Assembly (NCBI GenBank): GCA_964368495.1
Contig: CAYJAJ010000002.1
Coordinates: forward strand, 1 to 64,000
Origin: CALVGQ01 sp964368495
GTDB lineage: Bacteria; Bacillota_I; Bacilli_A; Erysipelotrichales; Erysipelotrichaceae
Reading direction: 5' to 3'
DNA: 64,000 nucleotides
The position numbers were made by a program, and so were the translations under genes. The notes under the pieces are model-generated. The model was not told the DNA's origin. It was given only the letters and a program-made list of their open reading frames with translations, and searched no databases. Each line of letters begins with the position of its first letter. Position 1 is the stretch's first letter. Of the stretch, positions 1 to 10,060 are shown piece after piece.

Positions 1-119
1 TTACTTATATTATCACTTATATTTCTGCCCGTCAATATTTATTTTTACTTTTTTCTAAAAAATGGATAAATATTTTATATCTTTACTTATAATTATTAAA
101 ATAGAGTGCTTTTTGTATT

Positions 120-178
120 TTTAATAATAAAAACCCTATAAGAATTCATTATTTTCATAATGCCATTCCTATAGGGTA
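120..178 (-). terminator. Rho-independent terminator of the rpoBC operon
   Basis: On the minus strand an 8-bp stem (arms at 133-140 and 170-177) encloses a second perfect hairpin (147-162) and is followed by a T-rich tract. It begins about 25 bases past the rpoC stop. Nothing else is visible in the AT-rich first 120 bases. Confidence 0.8.
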
Positions 179-202
179 TGCTCATAAATCGATTAAACTA
201 CT

Positions 203-3200
203 TTACTCTTCTGCACTGAATTCTTCTATAACCGGAGTTTCAGTTACAGCACTCACAATCGATTCAATCATATCATCTTCTTCATAAAGATCATTGTTGA
301 TTTCTCTGATTTCACGAAGTTCTTGTGCTCTAGCTTGAATCAATCTTGTTGTTTCGCGTTCTTTGTTTTCAGAACCAGTACCTGCTGGAATTAGTTTTCC
401 AACTAATACATTTTCTTTTAGACCAATTAGGTGATCCACTTTACCTTTAATTGCTGCTTCAGTAAGAACTTTTGTAGTCTCTTGGAATGAAGCTGCCGAT
501 AAGTAACTATCTGTTTCGACAGATGCTTTTGAAATACCTAATAGTGTAGGTCCAAATATTGCAGGTTTTTGTCCTGACAACAACACACCTTGATTGATTT
601 TTGTGATGTTTGTTATCGATAAACTTTGACCAGCACTTAATTTAGTGTCTCCGCCATCAATAATAATTATTTTCTTTAACATTTGACGAATAATTACTTC
701 GATATGTTTATCAGAAATTTCAATACCTTGTGATGCATATACTTTCTTAACTTCTTTTAGAATGTATTTTTGGACTTCGTTTACCCCTGCAACTTCCAAC
801 AATTCTTTTGGATTCACTTGACCTTCAGTAAGTTTTTCACCAACAGAAACTTTTGTTCCGACTTTCATCCATGAACGAACAATTTGTGTTAAATCACATT
901 TATGCTCAATACTTTCAGTCTCGTTTGTTACAACGATTTTTGTACCCAAATTCCCTTCAATTTCAGTAATTTCAGTAATTTCACCATCGATTTTTGATAA
1001 CACGGATACGTGTTTTGGACAACGTGCTTCGAATAATTCCTCGACACGTGGTAAACCTTGGGTGATATCTCCATCTGAACCTGAGGCAACTCCTCCTGTA
1101 TGGAATGTACGCATTGTAAGCTGTGTACCAGGTTCCCCAATTGATTGAGCAGCCATAATACCTACAGATTCACCCACTTCAGCATCTTTACCAGTTGCCA
1201 TATTGCGCCCATAACATTTTTTGCAAATTCCTTTTGTACTTTCCGCATGTAAATGTATTTCTAATATATGCAGATTTAATACCAGCATCACATAATTTTT
1301 TAGCGACAAGATCACTAATGTATTCATCTGAACCTATCAATAACTCACCAGTTTCTGGATGGAATATTTCAGATTTTGTATAACGACCCACGATACGATC
1401 AAAGAAGTTTTCAATAATTGAGTTATCTTTGCGATCAAGTAGTTCTTCAACATAGTATCCACGATCTGTTCCGCAATCTTCCTCTGATATAGTCACATCT
1501 TGCGCTACATCGACAAGACGACGAGTTAAATATCCAGACTCCGCTGTTTTTAAGGCAGTATCCGTTAATCCTTTACGAACCCCATGAGTTGAAATAAAGA
1601 ATTCCGATACATTTAATCCTTCACGGAAACAAGAATAAATAGGAACCTCAATAATAGACGGTTGATATTCTTTGCGTGATTTAGATTGTGTTGGTTTTGC
1701 CATCAGCCCACGCATTCCGGCAAGCTGTGTAAAGTGTGACGCATTCCCACGAGCTCCAGAAACCGCCATCATGTTAATTGGGTTTTTACGAGGTAAACTT
1801 TTCATTACTTCATCCCCAATGTTTTTCTTAATGTCATCCCAAAGTTTTGAGAAATGTCTTTCCCACTCTGGTGGAGTAAGAAGTCCTCTTTTTAGAAGTA
1901 ATTGAAGTTGCTCAGCTTTTGCTTTCCCTTCTTCAACATAGTCATGTTTATTAGGTGCAACATTGATATCTGCTAAAGATACTGTCATCCCTGCAACTGT
2001 TGAGTATTCAAAACCTAAATCTTTAATTTTATCTAAAATTTCTGATGTACCCTCAGTACCACGACGGATAAATACTTCAGCGATAACGCTTCCTAAATCT
2101 TTTTTCTTAAATTCAGGGTTAAGTGGTCTTTTCTTAATTTCTTCTTTTATATTGCTTCCCTTTGGTAAAAACTCTGAATCAGGTGTACATTTTAATGATT
2201 CTGAACTTACAAAGTTAATATAAGGGAAATCTTCTGGGAACATTTCATTGAAAATCACTTTCCCTGGAGTTGTAACTAAATAAGACTGATTTTGTGCTTC
2301 AGTGAAATTAATTTTCTTTAAAGCAGCTCCAAGGATAGCTATACGAGTGTGAAGATGAATAACTTTACTTTGATAAGCCATTATTACTTCTTCAATATCT
2401 TTAAATACATGTCCTTCATTATCTCCGAAACTTCTCCATATTTTTGCAGTTTCTAAATCACCAAATTCTTCAATTTTATTCGCTTTTTCATAAAATTCTT
2501 CTGCAGTTTCTTCCATATTTAAATAGAAGTTCCCTAGAACCATATCTTGTGATGGAGTAACGATTGGTTTTCCATCTTTTGGTCCAAGAATATTATTTGA
2601 TCCTAACATTAGGATTTCAGCTTCAGCACGTGCTTCTTCGCTTAATGGAAGATGGACAGCCATTTGGTCACCATCAAAATCTGCGTTGAACGCCGTACAT
2701 ACTAATGGATGTAGACGAATAGCACGCCCTTCTACTAGTTTAGGTTTAAACGCTTGAATTCCTAAACGGTGTAGAGTTGGTGCACGATTTAAGAATACTG
2801 GATGGTTATCAATAACTTGTTCAACAACATCCCATACTCTTGAGTCTTGGCGATCAATTAATTTTTCAGCAGTTTTTGGATTTGAGGCAATCTCTTGGTT
2901 AACAATTTCATTAATTACAAACGGTTTGTAAAGTTGAATAGCCATTTCACGAGGAATACCACATTGATACATTTTTAAATCTGGCCCAACCGCAATAACT
3001 GAACGACCTGAGAAGTCAACACGTTTTCCAAGTAAGTTTTGACGGAAACGCCCTTGCTTCCCTTTTAATGAGTGAGAAAGAGATTTTAAAGTTCTTCCTC
3101 CTGCTCCAGTAACTGGTTTTGAACGACGTCCATTATCAATTAAAGCATCTACTGCTTCTTGAAGCATACGTTTTTCATTTTGAACGATAATTGCAGGTGT

Positions 3201-4025
3201 TCCTAATTCTAGCAATTTTTTCAAACGATTATTACGTGTGATAACACGACGATATAAATCATTTAAATCACTTGTTGCAAAACGCCCACCATCTAGTTGA
3301 AGCATCGGTCTTAAATCTGGTGGAATAACCGGTAGAGCAGTTAATACCATCCACTCTGGTTTATTTTCAGAAGTCTTAAATGCATCAATAGTTTCTAAAC
3401 GTTTAATTAACTTCTTACGCTTATCTCCATTAGCACCTTCAAGTTCTGCAATAACATCTTTGTGTTCTTTTTCCAAATCAACTTGTTCTAGTAATGTTTG
3501 TATAGCTTCAGCACCAGTTTGCGCTGCAAAACTGCCATAACCATATTTTGCAAGATGTTCACGATATTCTCTTTCTGAAATAATTTGTTTATATGTTAAT
3601 GTTGTATCCATTGGGTCTGTAACAACCCAAGATACGAAATAAACAACTTCTTCCAGTGATTTATTCGCAATGTTTAGTAACAGTGCCATTCTTGAAGGAA
3701 TACCACGTAAATACCAAATGTGTGCGACAGGAGCTGCAAGTTCAATATGACCCATGCGCTCACGTCTTACATTTGATTTTGTAATTTCTACACCACATCG
3801 GTCACAAACAACACCTTTATAGCGTACTTTTTTGTACTTTCCACAATAACATTCCCAGTCTTTACTTGGACCAAAAATTTTCTCGCAGAACAATCCATCT
3901 CTTTCTGGTTTTTGAGAACGGTAATTAATTGTTTCTGGTTTTTTAACTTCTCCATGTGACCAATCACGAATTCTGTCCGGAGACGCTAAACCCACTTGAA
4001 TTGAGGAAAATTTATTTATACTCAT
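203..4025 (-). CDS. rpoC: RNA polymerase beta' subunit, interrupted by a one-base frameshift
   Basis: Catalytic largest subunit of RNA polymerase. The first 945-codon frame carries the N-terminal zinc ribbon (Cys59, Cys61, Cys74, Cys77) and the Mg-binding NADFDGD motif near residues 445-452. The rest, including the second zinc site (GICKKCYGRN) and the GEPGTQLTMRTFHTGG trigger-loop region, is in the next frame. Around 1243-1244 the minus strand reads TGC GGA AAG TAC where the family needs TGC GAA AGT ACA (Cys-Glu-Ser-Thr), so one G is extra. Removing it restores a protein of about 1273 aa, close to the length usual for Mollicute-type beta'. The gene starts 2 nt after the rpoB stop, so it is in one operon with rpoB. 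Because rpoC is essential, a sequencing error is the likeliest cause. Confidence 0.95.
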
Positions 4026-4027
4026 AT

Positions 4028-7000
4028 TTACAGACCCCCTAATTCATCATCATATTCATCATCTTCATCGAATCCAACTACTTCTGCTTCAGCAGGTTCA
4101 TCCACATCATCATATGAATCATCTACCAAATCTTCTTTTGCATCTGCAACAATTGTTTCAATTACTGTATCTACAATTTCTTCGTTGTCTTCAATTTTTC
4201 GCATATCAACTTCTGCACCGTCATCATCAAGCATTTTCACGTCTATCGCAAGGGCTTGAAGTTCATGTTTTAGAACTCTAAATGATTCAGGCATTCCAGG
4301 CTCAGGAATATCTTTACCTTTAATAATCGCTTCATAAGTTTTTGTTCTACCTCCAATATCATCAGATTTAACTGTTAATATTTCTTGTAGAGTATGTGCG
4401 GCACCATAAGCTTCAAGTGCCCAAACTTCCATTTCTCCAAAACGTTGTCCACCGTTTTGCGCTTTTCCTCCAAGAGGTTGTTGTGTAACTAAACTATATG
4501 GACCAGTTGCACGAGCATGAAGTTTATCATCAACCATATGAGCAAGCTTAATCATGTGCATTACACCAACAGAGATACGCTCATCATATTGTTCACCTGT
4601 ACGTCCATCATAAAGAACTTGTTTACCATCAACAGTGCACATTGCTTCTTCCATGATGTCTTTTAATTCTTCGTTGTTAATACCATCAAATACTGGCGTA
4701 GCAAACTTAACGCCTAGTTTATTAGCCGCAAATCCAAGATGGATTTCCAATACTTGCCCAATATTCATACGTGAAGGAACCCCAAATGGATTCAACATGA
4801 TATCTACTGGAGTACCGTCTTCCATATATGGCATATCTTCTGCAGGTAGTATTCTAGAGATAACCCCTTTATTACCATGACGTCCTGCCATTTTATCTCC
4901 TTCAGAGATTTTACGTTTTTGAACAATATATACTTTTACAACTTCATTTACCCCTGGAGGTAATTCATGTCCATCTTTGCGACTGAAGATACGCACACTA
5001 TGTACGATCCCTGCTCCACCATGTGGAACTTTAAGTGAATTGTCACGAACTTCACGACTCTTTTCACCGAAGATAGCTAGTAGTAATTTTTCTTCAGGTG
5101 AGATTTCACTTTGTCCTTTCGGAGTAACTTTCCCTACAAGAATATCCCCTTCTTTAACTTCTGCACCAATCATAACGATACCACGCCCGTCTAAGTGACG
5201 GCATGAATTTTCGCTAACATTTGGTATATCTCGAGTGATTTCTTCAGGACCTAATTTTGTTTCACGGCATTCAATATCATATTCTTCAATATGGATCGAA
5301 GTATAAACATCTTCTTTAACCATACGTTCAGACATAATAATTGCATCTTCGTAGTTATAACCATGCCATGTCATGAATGCGATTGTTACGTTTTGTCCTA
5401 ATGCAAGTTCACCGTTTTCCATTGAAGGACCATCAGCTAGAATATCTCCAGCTTTTACTGATTCTCCATTTTTAACAATTGGTCTTTGGTTTAAACATGT
5501 CCCTGCATTTGAGCGTCTGAATTTCATTAATTCGTATTCTTTTTCACCACTTGCACCAGTTACAATAATTTTCAGTGCATCGACATAAGTTACAATTCCA
5601 TCTTCAACACAAACAACACCAGCACCACTATCTTTTGCAATACGATGTTCAATCCCAGTTCCAACATATGGTGAATGAGGATTTAATAATGGTACTGCTT
5701 GACGTTGCATGTTGGCACCCATTAAGGCACGAGAAGCATCATCGTTTTCTAAGAAAGGAATACATGCTGTTGCTACTGAAACAATTTGTTTTGGGGAAAC
5801 ATCGGCTAATTCAACTTGCTCACGTTTTACCATTACAGTTTCACCTGCAATACGTGCTACTACATTTTCATTAACAAGTACACCACCAATAACCTCATTG
5901 GCTTGAGCAATTGCATAATCTTTTTCTTCATCAGCTGACAAGTAAACTACTTCTTCTGTAACTACTCCGCCTTCTTTTACTATACGATATGGTGTTTGAA
6001 TAAAACCATATTCATTAATACGTCCATAACTTGTTAAATTGTTAATCAAACCGATATTTGGTCCCTCTGGTGTTTCAATCGGGCAAATACGACCATACGA
6101 TGAATTGTGAACGTCACGCACTTCAAATCCAGCGCGCTCACGAGTAAGTCCACCAGGTCCAAGCGCCGAAATACGACGTTTATTTGTAAGTTCAGCAAGT
6201 GGATTTTGTTGGTCCATAAACTGTGATAATTGTGATGAAGAGAAGAACTCTTTAATTGCCGCAGTAAGTGGACGAATGTTAGTTAATTGCTTTGGAGTTA
6301 ATCCTGCAACCTCAGCAATAGACATACGTTCTTTAACTACTCTTTCCATACGACTTAAACCAATTCTAAATTGATTTTGAATTAATTCTCCAACAGTACG
6401 GATACGACGATTTCCAAGCATATCGATATCATCTACATTACCAACACCATCAAGCATGTTTAATTGGTAGCTATAGAATGCGTACATATCACTAATCGTG
6501 ATTGTTTTCTTTTTGTTTAACGGGTCAATCCCAACAACTTTAACTACGCGGTCTTTATCATCAACAGGATGAACTTTAACAACTGATACTGCTGCCCCAA
6601 CTAACCATACAGTTAATTTTTTACTTGCAGCAGATAACATTATTTTTTCTTCAGTTTCTGCTAACATCGCAGTAAGTTCTACATCAGGCAAATAACGTTC
6701 AACACACAATTCACCATCGATTAAGAAATCAGCAGCTTCCTCTGTAATACGTCCTATTGTATACATTCTTGAACCATAGTTAAGCACACTTGATACATTT
6801 TCTTTTGTAATTTCAACGGGTTTTGCGATAATCCCTGTATAAATTTGAATTTCTTTAACTTCTTTTGATAAATTATAAACATCTGTCAATGTTAATACTG
6901 TACCTTGTTCATAAAGCATCGCCGAAGTTTCCACATCGTTTGCTAAAATACGTCCTACAAGAGCATATGTATCATTAGTAGACACCATTTCAGAATGAGG

Positions 7001-8182
7001 ATGTGAGAACAAATGATTCATTGGATAAGCTTCAATATTTATACCTTTAGCAAGAATATCTTTTGTCGCATTTCTTTCTTTTTTAGTAATTAATGTTCCG
7101 GCTTTAAGTAATACTTCACCATCAACACCTCTTATGTCTTCTGCGATTACATTACCTTCCATACGCTCTAAAATTGATAACTTCTTACCTAATTTATAAC
7201 GTCCGGCAGCAGTTAAATCATATCTTCTATGATCAAAGAATTTTGCATTCATTAATGTAATTGATCCATCAAGTGTAGGGATTTCATCAGCACGTTGGTT
7301 TTCATAAATTTGTAACAGTGCTTCTGTGCTTGTATTTGTTTTATCTGCAGCTAAAGTATTACGAATCTCTTCGTAATTTCCAAATAAAGATGTATACAAT
7401 TGCGTATATACATTTAAAAAATCCCTTGGTTCATCATCGACAGTAATGTCTTTGTGAACTTCCATATTTAAAGACTCTAAGAATTTATTCATCTTAGATA
7501 CATCATGTGTATCATCAGTATTTTTAATATCTAAGCTACAACCAATAGCTTTATATAATACTGTAGATAAAATTTTACGTTTTCTATCCACAGATAAATT
7601 CATAATTCTACCAAGTGCTGCTTTCTTAGAATCACTCATTAATTCCAACCATGTACCACGACTTGGAATTAATTCACTTGTGAAAACTTCCTTGCCTGTT
7701 TTATCTTCAGAAAGCAAGTCATAGTATGCTCCTGGAGATCGAACAATTTGAGATACGATAACACGTTCTCCACCGTTAATAATAAATGTTCCTGTAGGCG
7801 TCATTAAAGGGAAGTCACCTAAAAATACATCTTCGTATTTCGTAAGAACCTCTCCTGTTTCGTTATCCATAATTTCTAACTCCATCTTTGCTTTAAGTGG
7901 AGCAGCATAGTTAGCTTCACGGAATTTACACTCACTAACTGAATACTTAGGTGAACCAACTTCATAACTTAAAAATTTAAGTTTGATATCACCATTGAAG
8001 TTTTGGATAGGGTAGATATCATCAAAAACTTCATCCATCCCGGTTTTAATAAACCACTCAAAAGAATCTGTTTGAATTTCTACCAGATTTGGTAATTCTA
8101 AAGTTCCACTAACCTTAGAATAATCACGACGTGTTGCTTTTGCACCCAATTCAATTACTCGGTAACTTTGTTTTTTACTCAT
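4028..8182 (-). CDS. rpoB: RNA polymerase beta subunit, long Mollicute-like form
   Basis: Second catalytic subunit of RNA polymerase. At 1384 aa it is about 200 residues longer than Bacillus RpoB (about 1190) and close to mycoplasma RpoB (about 1390). The additional sequence appears to lie mainly before the rifampicin region. The rifampicin cluster is intact (SSQLSQFMDQQNPLAELTNK), but the residue matching E. coli His526 is Asn667 (codon at 6182-6184). Downstream landmarks such as CPIETPEGPNIGLI, GDKMAGRHGNKGVISR and GGQRFGEMEVWALEAYGA are conserved. The C-terminal tail is strongly acidic. A good promoter lies at 8265-8293 and the start is preceded by GAAAGGATGG. Confidence 0.98.
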   Translation of the reverse strand: MSKKQSYRVIELGAKATRRDYSKVSGTLELPNLVEIQTDSFEWFIKTGMDEVFDDIYPIQNFNGDIKLKFLSYEVGSPKYSVSECKFREANYAAPLKAKMELEIMDNETGEVLTKYEDVFLGDFPLMTPTGTFIINGGERVIVSQIVRSPGAYYDLLSEDKTGKEVFTSELIPSRGTWLELMSDSKKAALGRIMNLSVDRKRKILSTVLYKAIGCSLDIKNTDDTHDVSKMNKFLESLNMEVHKDITVDDEPRDFLNVYTQLYTSLFGNYEEIRNTLAADKTNTSTEALLQIYENQRADEIPTLDGSITLMNAKFFDHRRYDLTAAGRYKLGKKLSILERMEGNVIAEDIRGVDGEVLLKAGTLITKKERNATKDILAKGINIEAYPMNHLFSHPHSEMVSTNDTYALVGRILANDVETSAMLYEQGTVLTLTDVYNLSKEVKEIQIYTGIIAKPVEITKENVSSVLNYGSRMYTIGRITEEAADFLIDGELCVERYLPDVELTAMLAETEEKIMLSAASKKLTVWLVGAAVSVVKVHPVDDKDRVVKVVGIDPLNKKKTITISDMYAFYSYQLNMLDGVGNVDDIDMLGNRRIRTVGELIQNQFRIGLSRMERVVKERMSIAEVAGLTPKQLTNIRPLTAAIKEFFSSSQLSQFMDQQNPLAELTNKRRISALGPGGLTRERAGFEVRDVHNSSYGRICPIETPEGPNIGLINNLTSYGRINEYGFIQTPYRIVKEGGVVTEEVVYLSADEEKDYAIAQANEVIGGVLVNENVVARIAGETVMVKREQVELADVSPKQIVSVATACIPFLENDDASRALMGANMQRQAVPLLNPHSPYVGTGIEHRIAKDSGAGVVCVEDGIVTYVDALKIIVTGASGEKEYELMKFRRSNAGTCLNQRPIVKNGESVKAGDILADGPSMENGELALGQNVTIAFMTWHGYNYEDAIIMSERMVKEDVYTSIHIEEYDIECRETKLGPEEITRDIPNVSENSCRHLDGRGIVMIGAEVKEGDILVGKVTPKGQSEISPEEKLLLAIFGEKSREVRDNSLKVPHGGAGIVHSVRIFSRKDGHELPPGVNEVVKVYIVQKRKISEGDKMAGRHGNKGVISRILPAEDMPYMEDGTPVDIMLNPFGVPSRMNIGQVLEIHLGFAANKLGVKFATPVFDGINNEELKDIMEEAMCTVDGKQVLYDGRTGEQYDERISVGVMHMIKLAHMVDDKLHARATGPYSLVTQQPLGGKAQNGGQRFGEMEVWALEAYGAAHTLQEILTVKSDDIGGRTKTYEAIIKGKDIPEPGMPESFRVLKHELQALAIDVKMLDDDGAEVDMRKIEDNEEIVDTVIETIVADAKEDLVDDSYDDVDEPAEAEVVGFDEDDEYDDELGGL

Positions 8183-8264
8183 TTACGCCATCCTTTCACT
8201 CTTAATTTAAAACGCGAAAAAGGGGCTAAAATCCCATTTTTGGCATAGTTTTTTGCAATTTAAT

Positions 8265-8293
8265 ATATTATCATAAAGACGTCAAGTTGTCAA
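8265..8293 (-). promoter_or_regulatory. Promoter for rpoB-rpoC
   Basis: Minus-strand TTGACA (8288-8293) and TAATAT (8265-8270) are separated by 17 bp. The -35 box overlaps the last codons of the methyltransferase gene. This gives rpoBC its own start, separate from the ribosomal-protein promoters upstream. Confidence 0.7.
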
Positions 8294-8886
8294 CCACTCT
8301 TTTTCGCCATTATGACATAAAATCCTTTGTCTTTATCTTTAATTTCAACACTAGAAAATAATTCTTCTAGCTTTTTTATGGCACTTAATGCTCCATGTTG
8401 TTTTCGTATAACCAAATAAAGACTTCCATCTTTTTCTAAAAAAGATGCACTATCTTCAAACATCTGATAAATCACTTTTTTTCCTGTTCTGATTGGTGGA
8501 TTAGTTATTATAATATTATAGGAATTTTCTATATTTTTAAACCCATCTGATACCAATATTTTACAATTTACATCATTTCTTTGCGCATTAGAAACGCTGC
8601 ATTCTACCGCTCTAGGATTAATATCTACCATAGTTACATCAATATCGTTGAACATTTTCTTCATTACAATACCGATCACTCCATAGCCACATCCCATATC
8701 CAAAACATTGCCAGATATGTTTTCATCTTTAAGTACATTTAATAATATTGCAGTTCCTGTATCCACGTGATCTTTTGAAAATACACCGCTATCTGTTTGA
8801 AAATAAAAATCTAAGCCCGAAAACCGGAAAGATATATCCTTCCGGTCATGTGATAAATGACGATTATCAGTGTAATAATGACTCAT
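8290..8886 (-). CDS. RsmC-type class I SAM methyltransferase (YbxB-like)
   Basis: 198 aa with the Rossmann glycine motif DMGCGYGVIG, the acidic end of beta-2 in VDINPRAVE, and the catalytic NPPIRTG (NPPI/F) motif of N-directed methyltransferases. Bacterial RsmC methylates the exocyclic N2 of a 16S rRNA guanine. The short single-domain form between rplL and rpoB matches ybxB of Bacillus in both size and position. It starts after a strong AGGAGG. The exact rRNA target of YbxB-type proteins is not established by sequence, so the substrate is inference. Confidence 0.88.
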   Translation of the reverse strand: MSHYYTDNRHLSHDRKDISFRFSGLDFYFQTDSGVFSKDHVDTGTAILLNVLKDENISGNVLDMGCGYGVIGIVMKKMFNDIDVTMVDINPRAVECSVSNAQRNDVNCKILVSDGFKNIENSYNIIITNPPIRTGKKVIYQMFEDSASFLEKDGSLYLVIRKQHGALSAIKKLEELFSSVEIKDKDKGFYVIMAKKSG

Positions 8887-8909
8887 AATTCATCCTCCTC
8901 ATTAGGGCT

Positions 8910-8937
8910 TAAAAGCCGAGCATAAGTCGGCTTTAAG
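8910..8937 (-). terminator. Hairpin terminator after rplL
   Basis: On the minus strand AAAGCCGA, a seven-base loop and TCGGCTTTT form an 8-bp stem with a short T tract. It lies between the rplL stop and the methyltransferase start and probably reduces read-through from the abundant L7/L12 transcript. Confidence 0.65.
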
Positions 8938-8956
8938 ATCAATGATTTTTAAGAAA

Positions 8957-9320
8957 TTATTTAATTTCTACTGTAGCTCCAGCTTCCATAAGTTTTTTCT
9001 TAATTTCTTCTGCATCTTCAGGTTTGATNNNNNNNNNNTGGTGCTTTGTCAACAAGACCTTTAGCTTCAACAAGTCCAAGACCTGTAATTTCACGTACAA
9101 TTTTAATTACACCAACTTTTGATTGTCCAGCGTCATTAAGGATTACTGATACTTCAGTTGGTCCAGTTGGAGCAGCTTCAGCTGATGCAGCAGCTACAGC
9201 TACAGGTGCAGCAGCAGTTACACCGAATTTTTCTTCGATTGCTTTTACTAATTCGTTTAGTTCAAGAATTGTAGCTTCTTCTAAGTAAGCTAAGATATCT
9301 TCATGATTAAGTTTTGCCAT
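8957..9320 (-). CDS. rplL: 50S ribosomal protein L7/L12, with an assembly gap
   Basis: Stalk protein that recruits translational GTPases. The N-terminal dimerisation region (MAKLNHEDILAYLEEATILE), an Ala-rich hinge and most of the C-terminal domain (VGVIKIVREITGLGLVEAK) are present up to LVDKAP. Ten N then follow, and after them minus-strand sequence encodes IKPEDAEEIKKKL...VEIK and a stop at 8957-8959. The two sides are out of frame across 10 N. Comparison with Bacillus L7/L12 suggests about six residues are missing, so the gap length is a placeholder. The start has AGGAGGAAAATAAA upstream and follows rplJ in the same operon. Confidence 0.95.
9029..9038. other. Assembly gap (10 N) inside rplL
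   Basis: A run of exactly ten N. Flanking coding sequence belongs to one gene but is in different frames, so the true gap is not 10 bases; about 18-20 would fit the protein family. Confidence 0.97.
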
Positions 9321-9359
9321 TTTATTTTCCTCCTAATAGTTATTCAACAGCTTTGTTTG

Positions 9360-9869
9360 CTACTCAGCAGTAGCCGGTTCTTCACCTTTTGCATCAGCAA
9401 CTGCTTTAACAGCACATGCGAATGAACGAACAGGTGATTGTAGGCAGCTTAGTAACATCGAAAGCATTCCTTCTCTGTTAGGTAAGCTAGATAGTTCTTG
9501 AATTGTATCGACACCGATAACTTTACCTTCAACAATTCCGCCTTTTAAAACTAATTTTTCGTGTTTTTTAGCAAAACTTGCTAATACACGGCTTGGTGCG
9601 ACTGCGTCAGTACTAAATGCAACTGCATTTGGACCTGTCAACTGATCTTTAAGTTCATTGTAACCTGCTTGTTCAGCAGCACGCTCAACCATAGAATTTT
9701 TATATACTTTAAATTCTATACCTTCAGCACGAAGTGATCTACGAAGTTCAGTAACTTCTGCAACAGTCAAACCACGATACTCAACTACGATAGTTGAAGC
9801 ACTGCTAGTAAATTTTTCTGTAATTTCATTTACTAATTGCACTTTAGCGTCTAATACCGCTTGTTTCAT
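9360..9869 (-). CDS. rplJ: 50S ribosomal protein L10
   Basis: 169 aa, the usual length. L10 anchors L7/L12 dimers to the ribosomal stalk and also autoregulates its own operon by binding the leader RNA. Conserved stretches include VNEITEKFTSSASTIVVEYRGLTV, shown here only by its ends (VNEI and GLTV), and TGPNAVAFS. The start follows TTAGGAGGTGTAGCA. rplL lies about 40 bp downstream on the same transcript. Confidence 0.97.
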   Translation of the reverse strand: MKQAVLDAKVQLVNEITEKFTSSASTIVVEYRGLTVAEVTELRRSLRAEGIEFKVYKNSMVERAAEQAGYNELKDQLTGPNAVAFSTDAVAPSRVLASFAKKHEKLVLKGGIVEGKVIGVDTIQELSSLPNREGMLSMLLSCLQSPVRSFACAVKAVADAKGEEPATAE

Positions 9870-9910
9870 TGCTACACCTCCTAATTTTTCTATGCCACAA
9901 TATACTCATA

Positions 9911-9944
9911 TAAAATAAGCCCACGCTTTAATAACAGCATGGGC
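9911..9944 (-). terminator. Attenuator terminator in the rplJ leader
   Basis: Minus-strand stem GCCCATGC paired with GCGTGGGC, followed by TTATTTTA. It lies between the L10-binding leader and rplJ, the position expected for an attenuator whose formation depends on L10 binding. Confidence 0.75.
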
Positions 9945-9954
9945 AAAAAAAGTT

Positions 9955-10023
9955 TAAGTACTTAATTTTACCTCGGCAACATGATTAAGCTCACGCCGTT
10001 GCTGTCTATGGTATATTGATAAC
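9955..10023 (-). ncRNA. L10-type ribosomal protein leader
   Basis: The minus-strand transcript contains GACAGCAACGGCGTGAGC, then CTTAAT, then TGCCGAGGTAAAA. This matches the conserved kink-turn-containing L10 leader of Firmicutes (GACAG...CTTAAT...GCCGAGGT) that binds the L10/L12 complex. With the hairpin at 9911-9944 it should regulate rplJL by transcription attenuation. Recognition is from motif memory, not from a covariance model search. Confidence 0.82.
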
Positions 10024-10029
10024 AACTAC

Positions 10030-10057
10030 ATTGTATTCTAATTTAAATATTTGTCAA
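10030..10057 (-). promoter_or_regulatory. Promoter for rplJ-rplL
   Basis: Minus-strand TTGACA (10052-10057) and TACAAT (10030-10035) with 16-bp spacing, just after the rplA stop and just before the L10 leader. Confidence 0.75.
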
Positions 10058-10060
10058 GAA

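Noticed and set aside
203..1327. The C-terminal rpoC frame as a separate gene
   Set aside because: Its first 27 or so codons do not match RpoC and lack a ribosome site; the conserved part starts exactly where the first frame loses homology.
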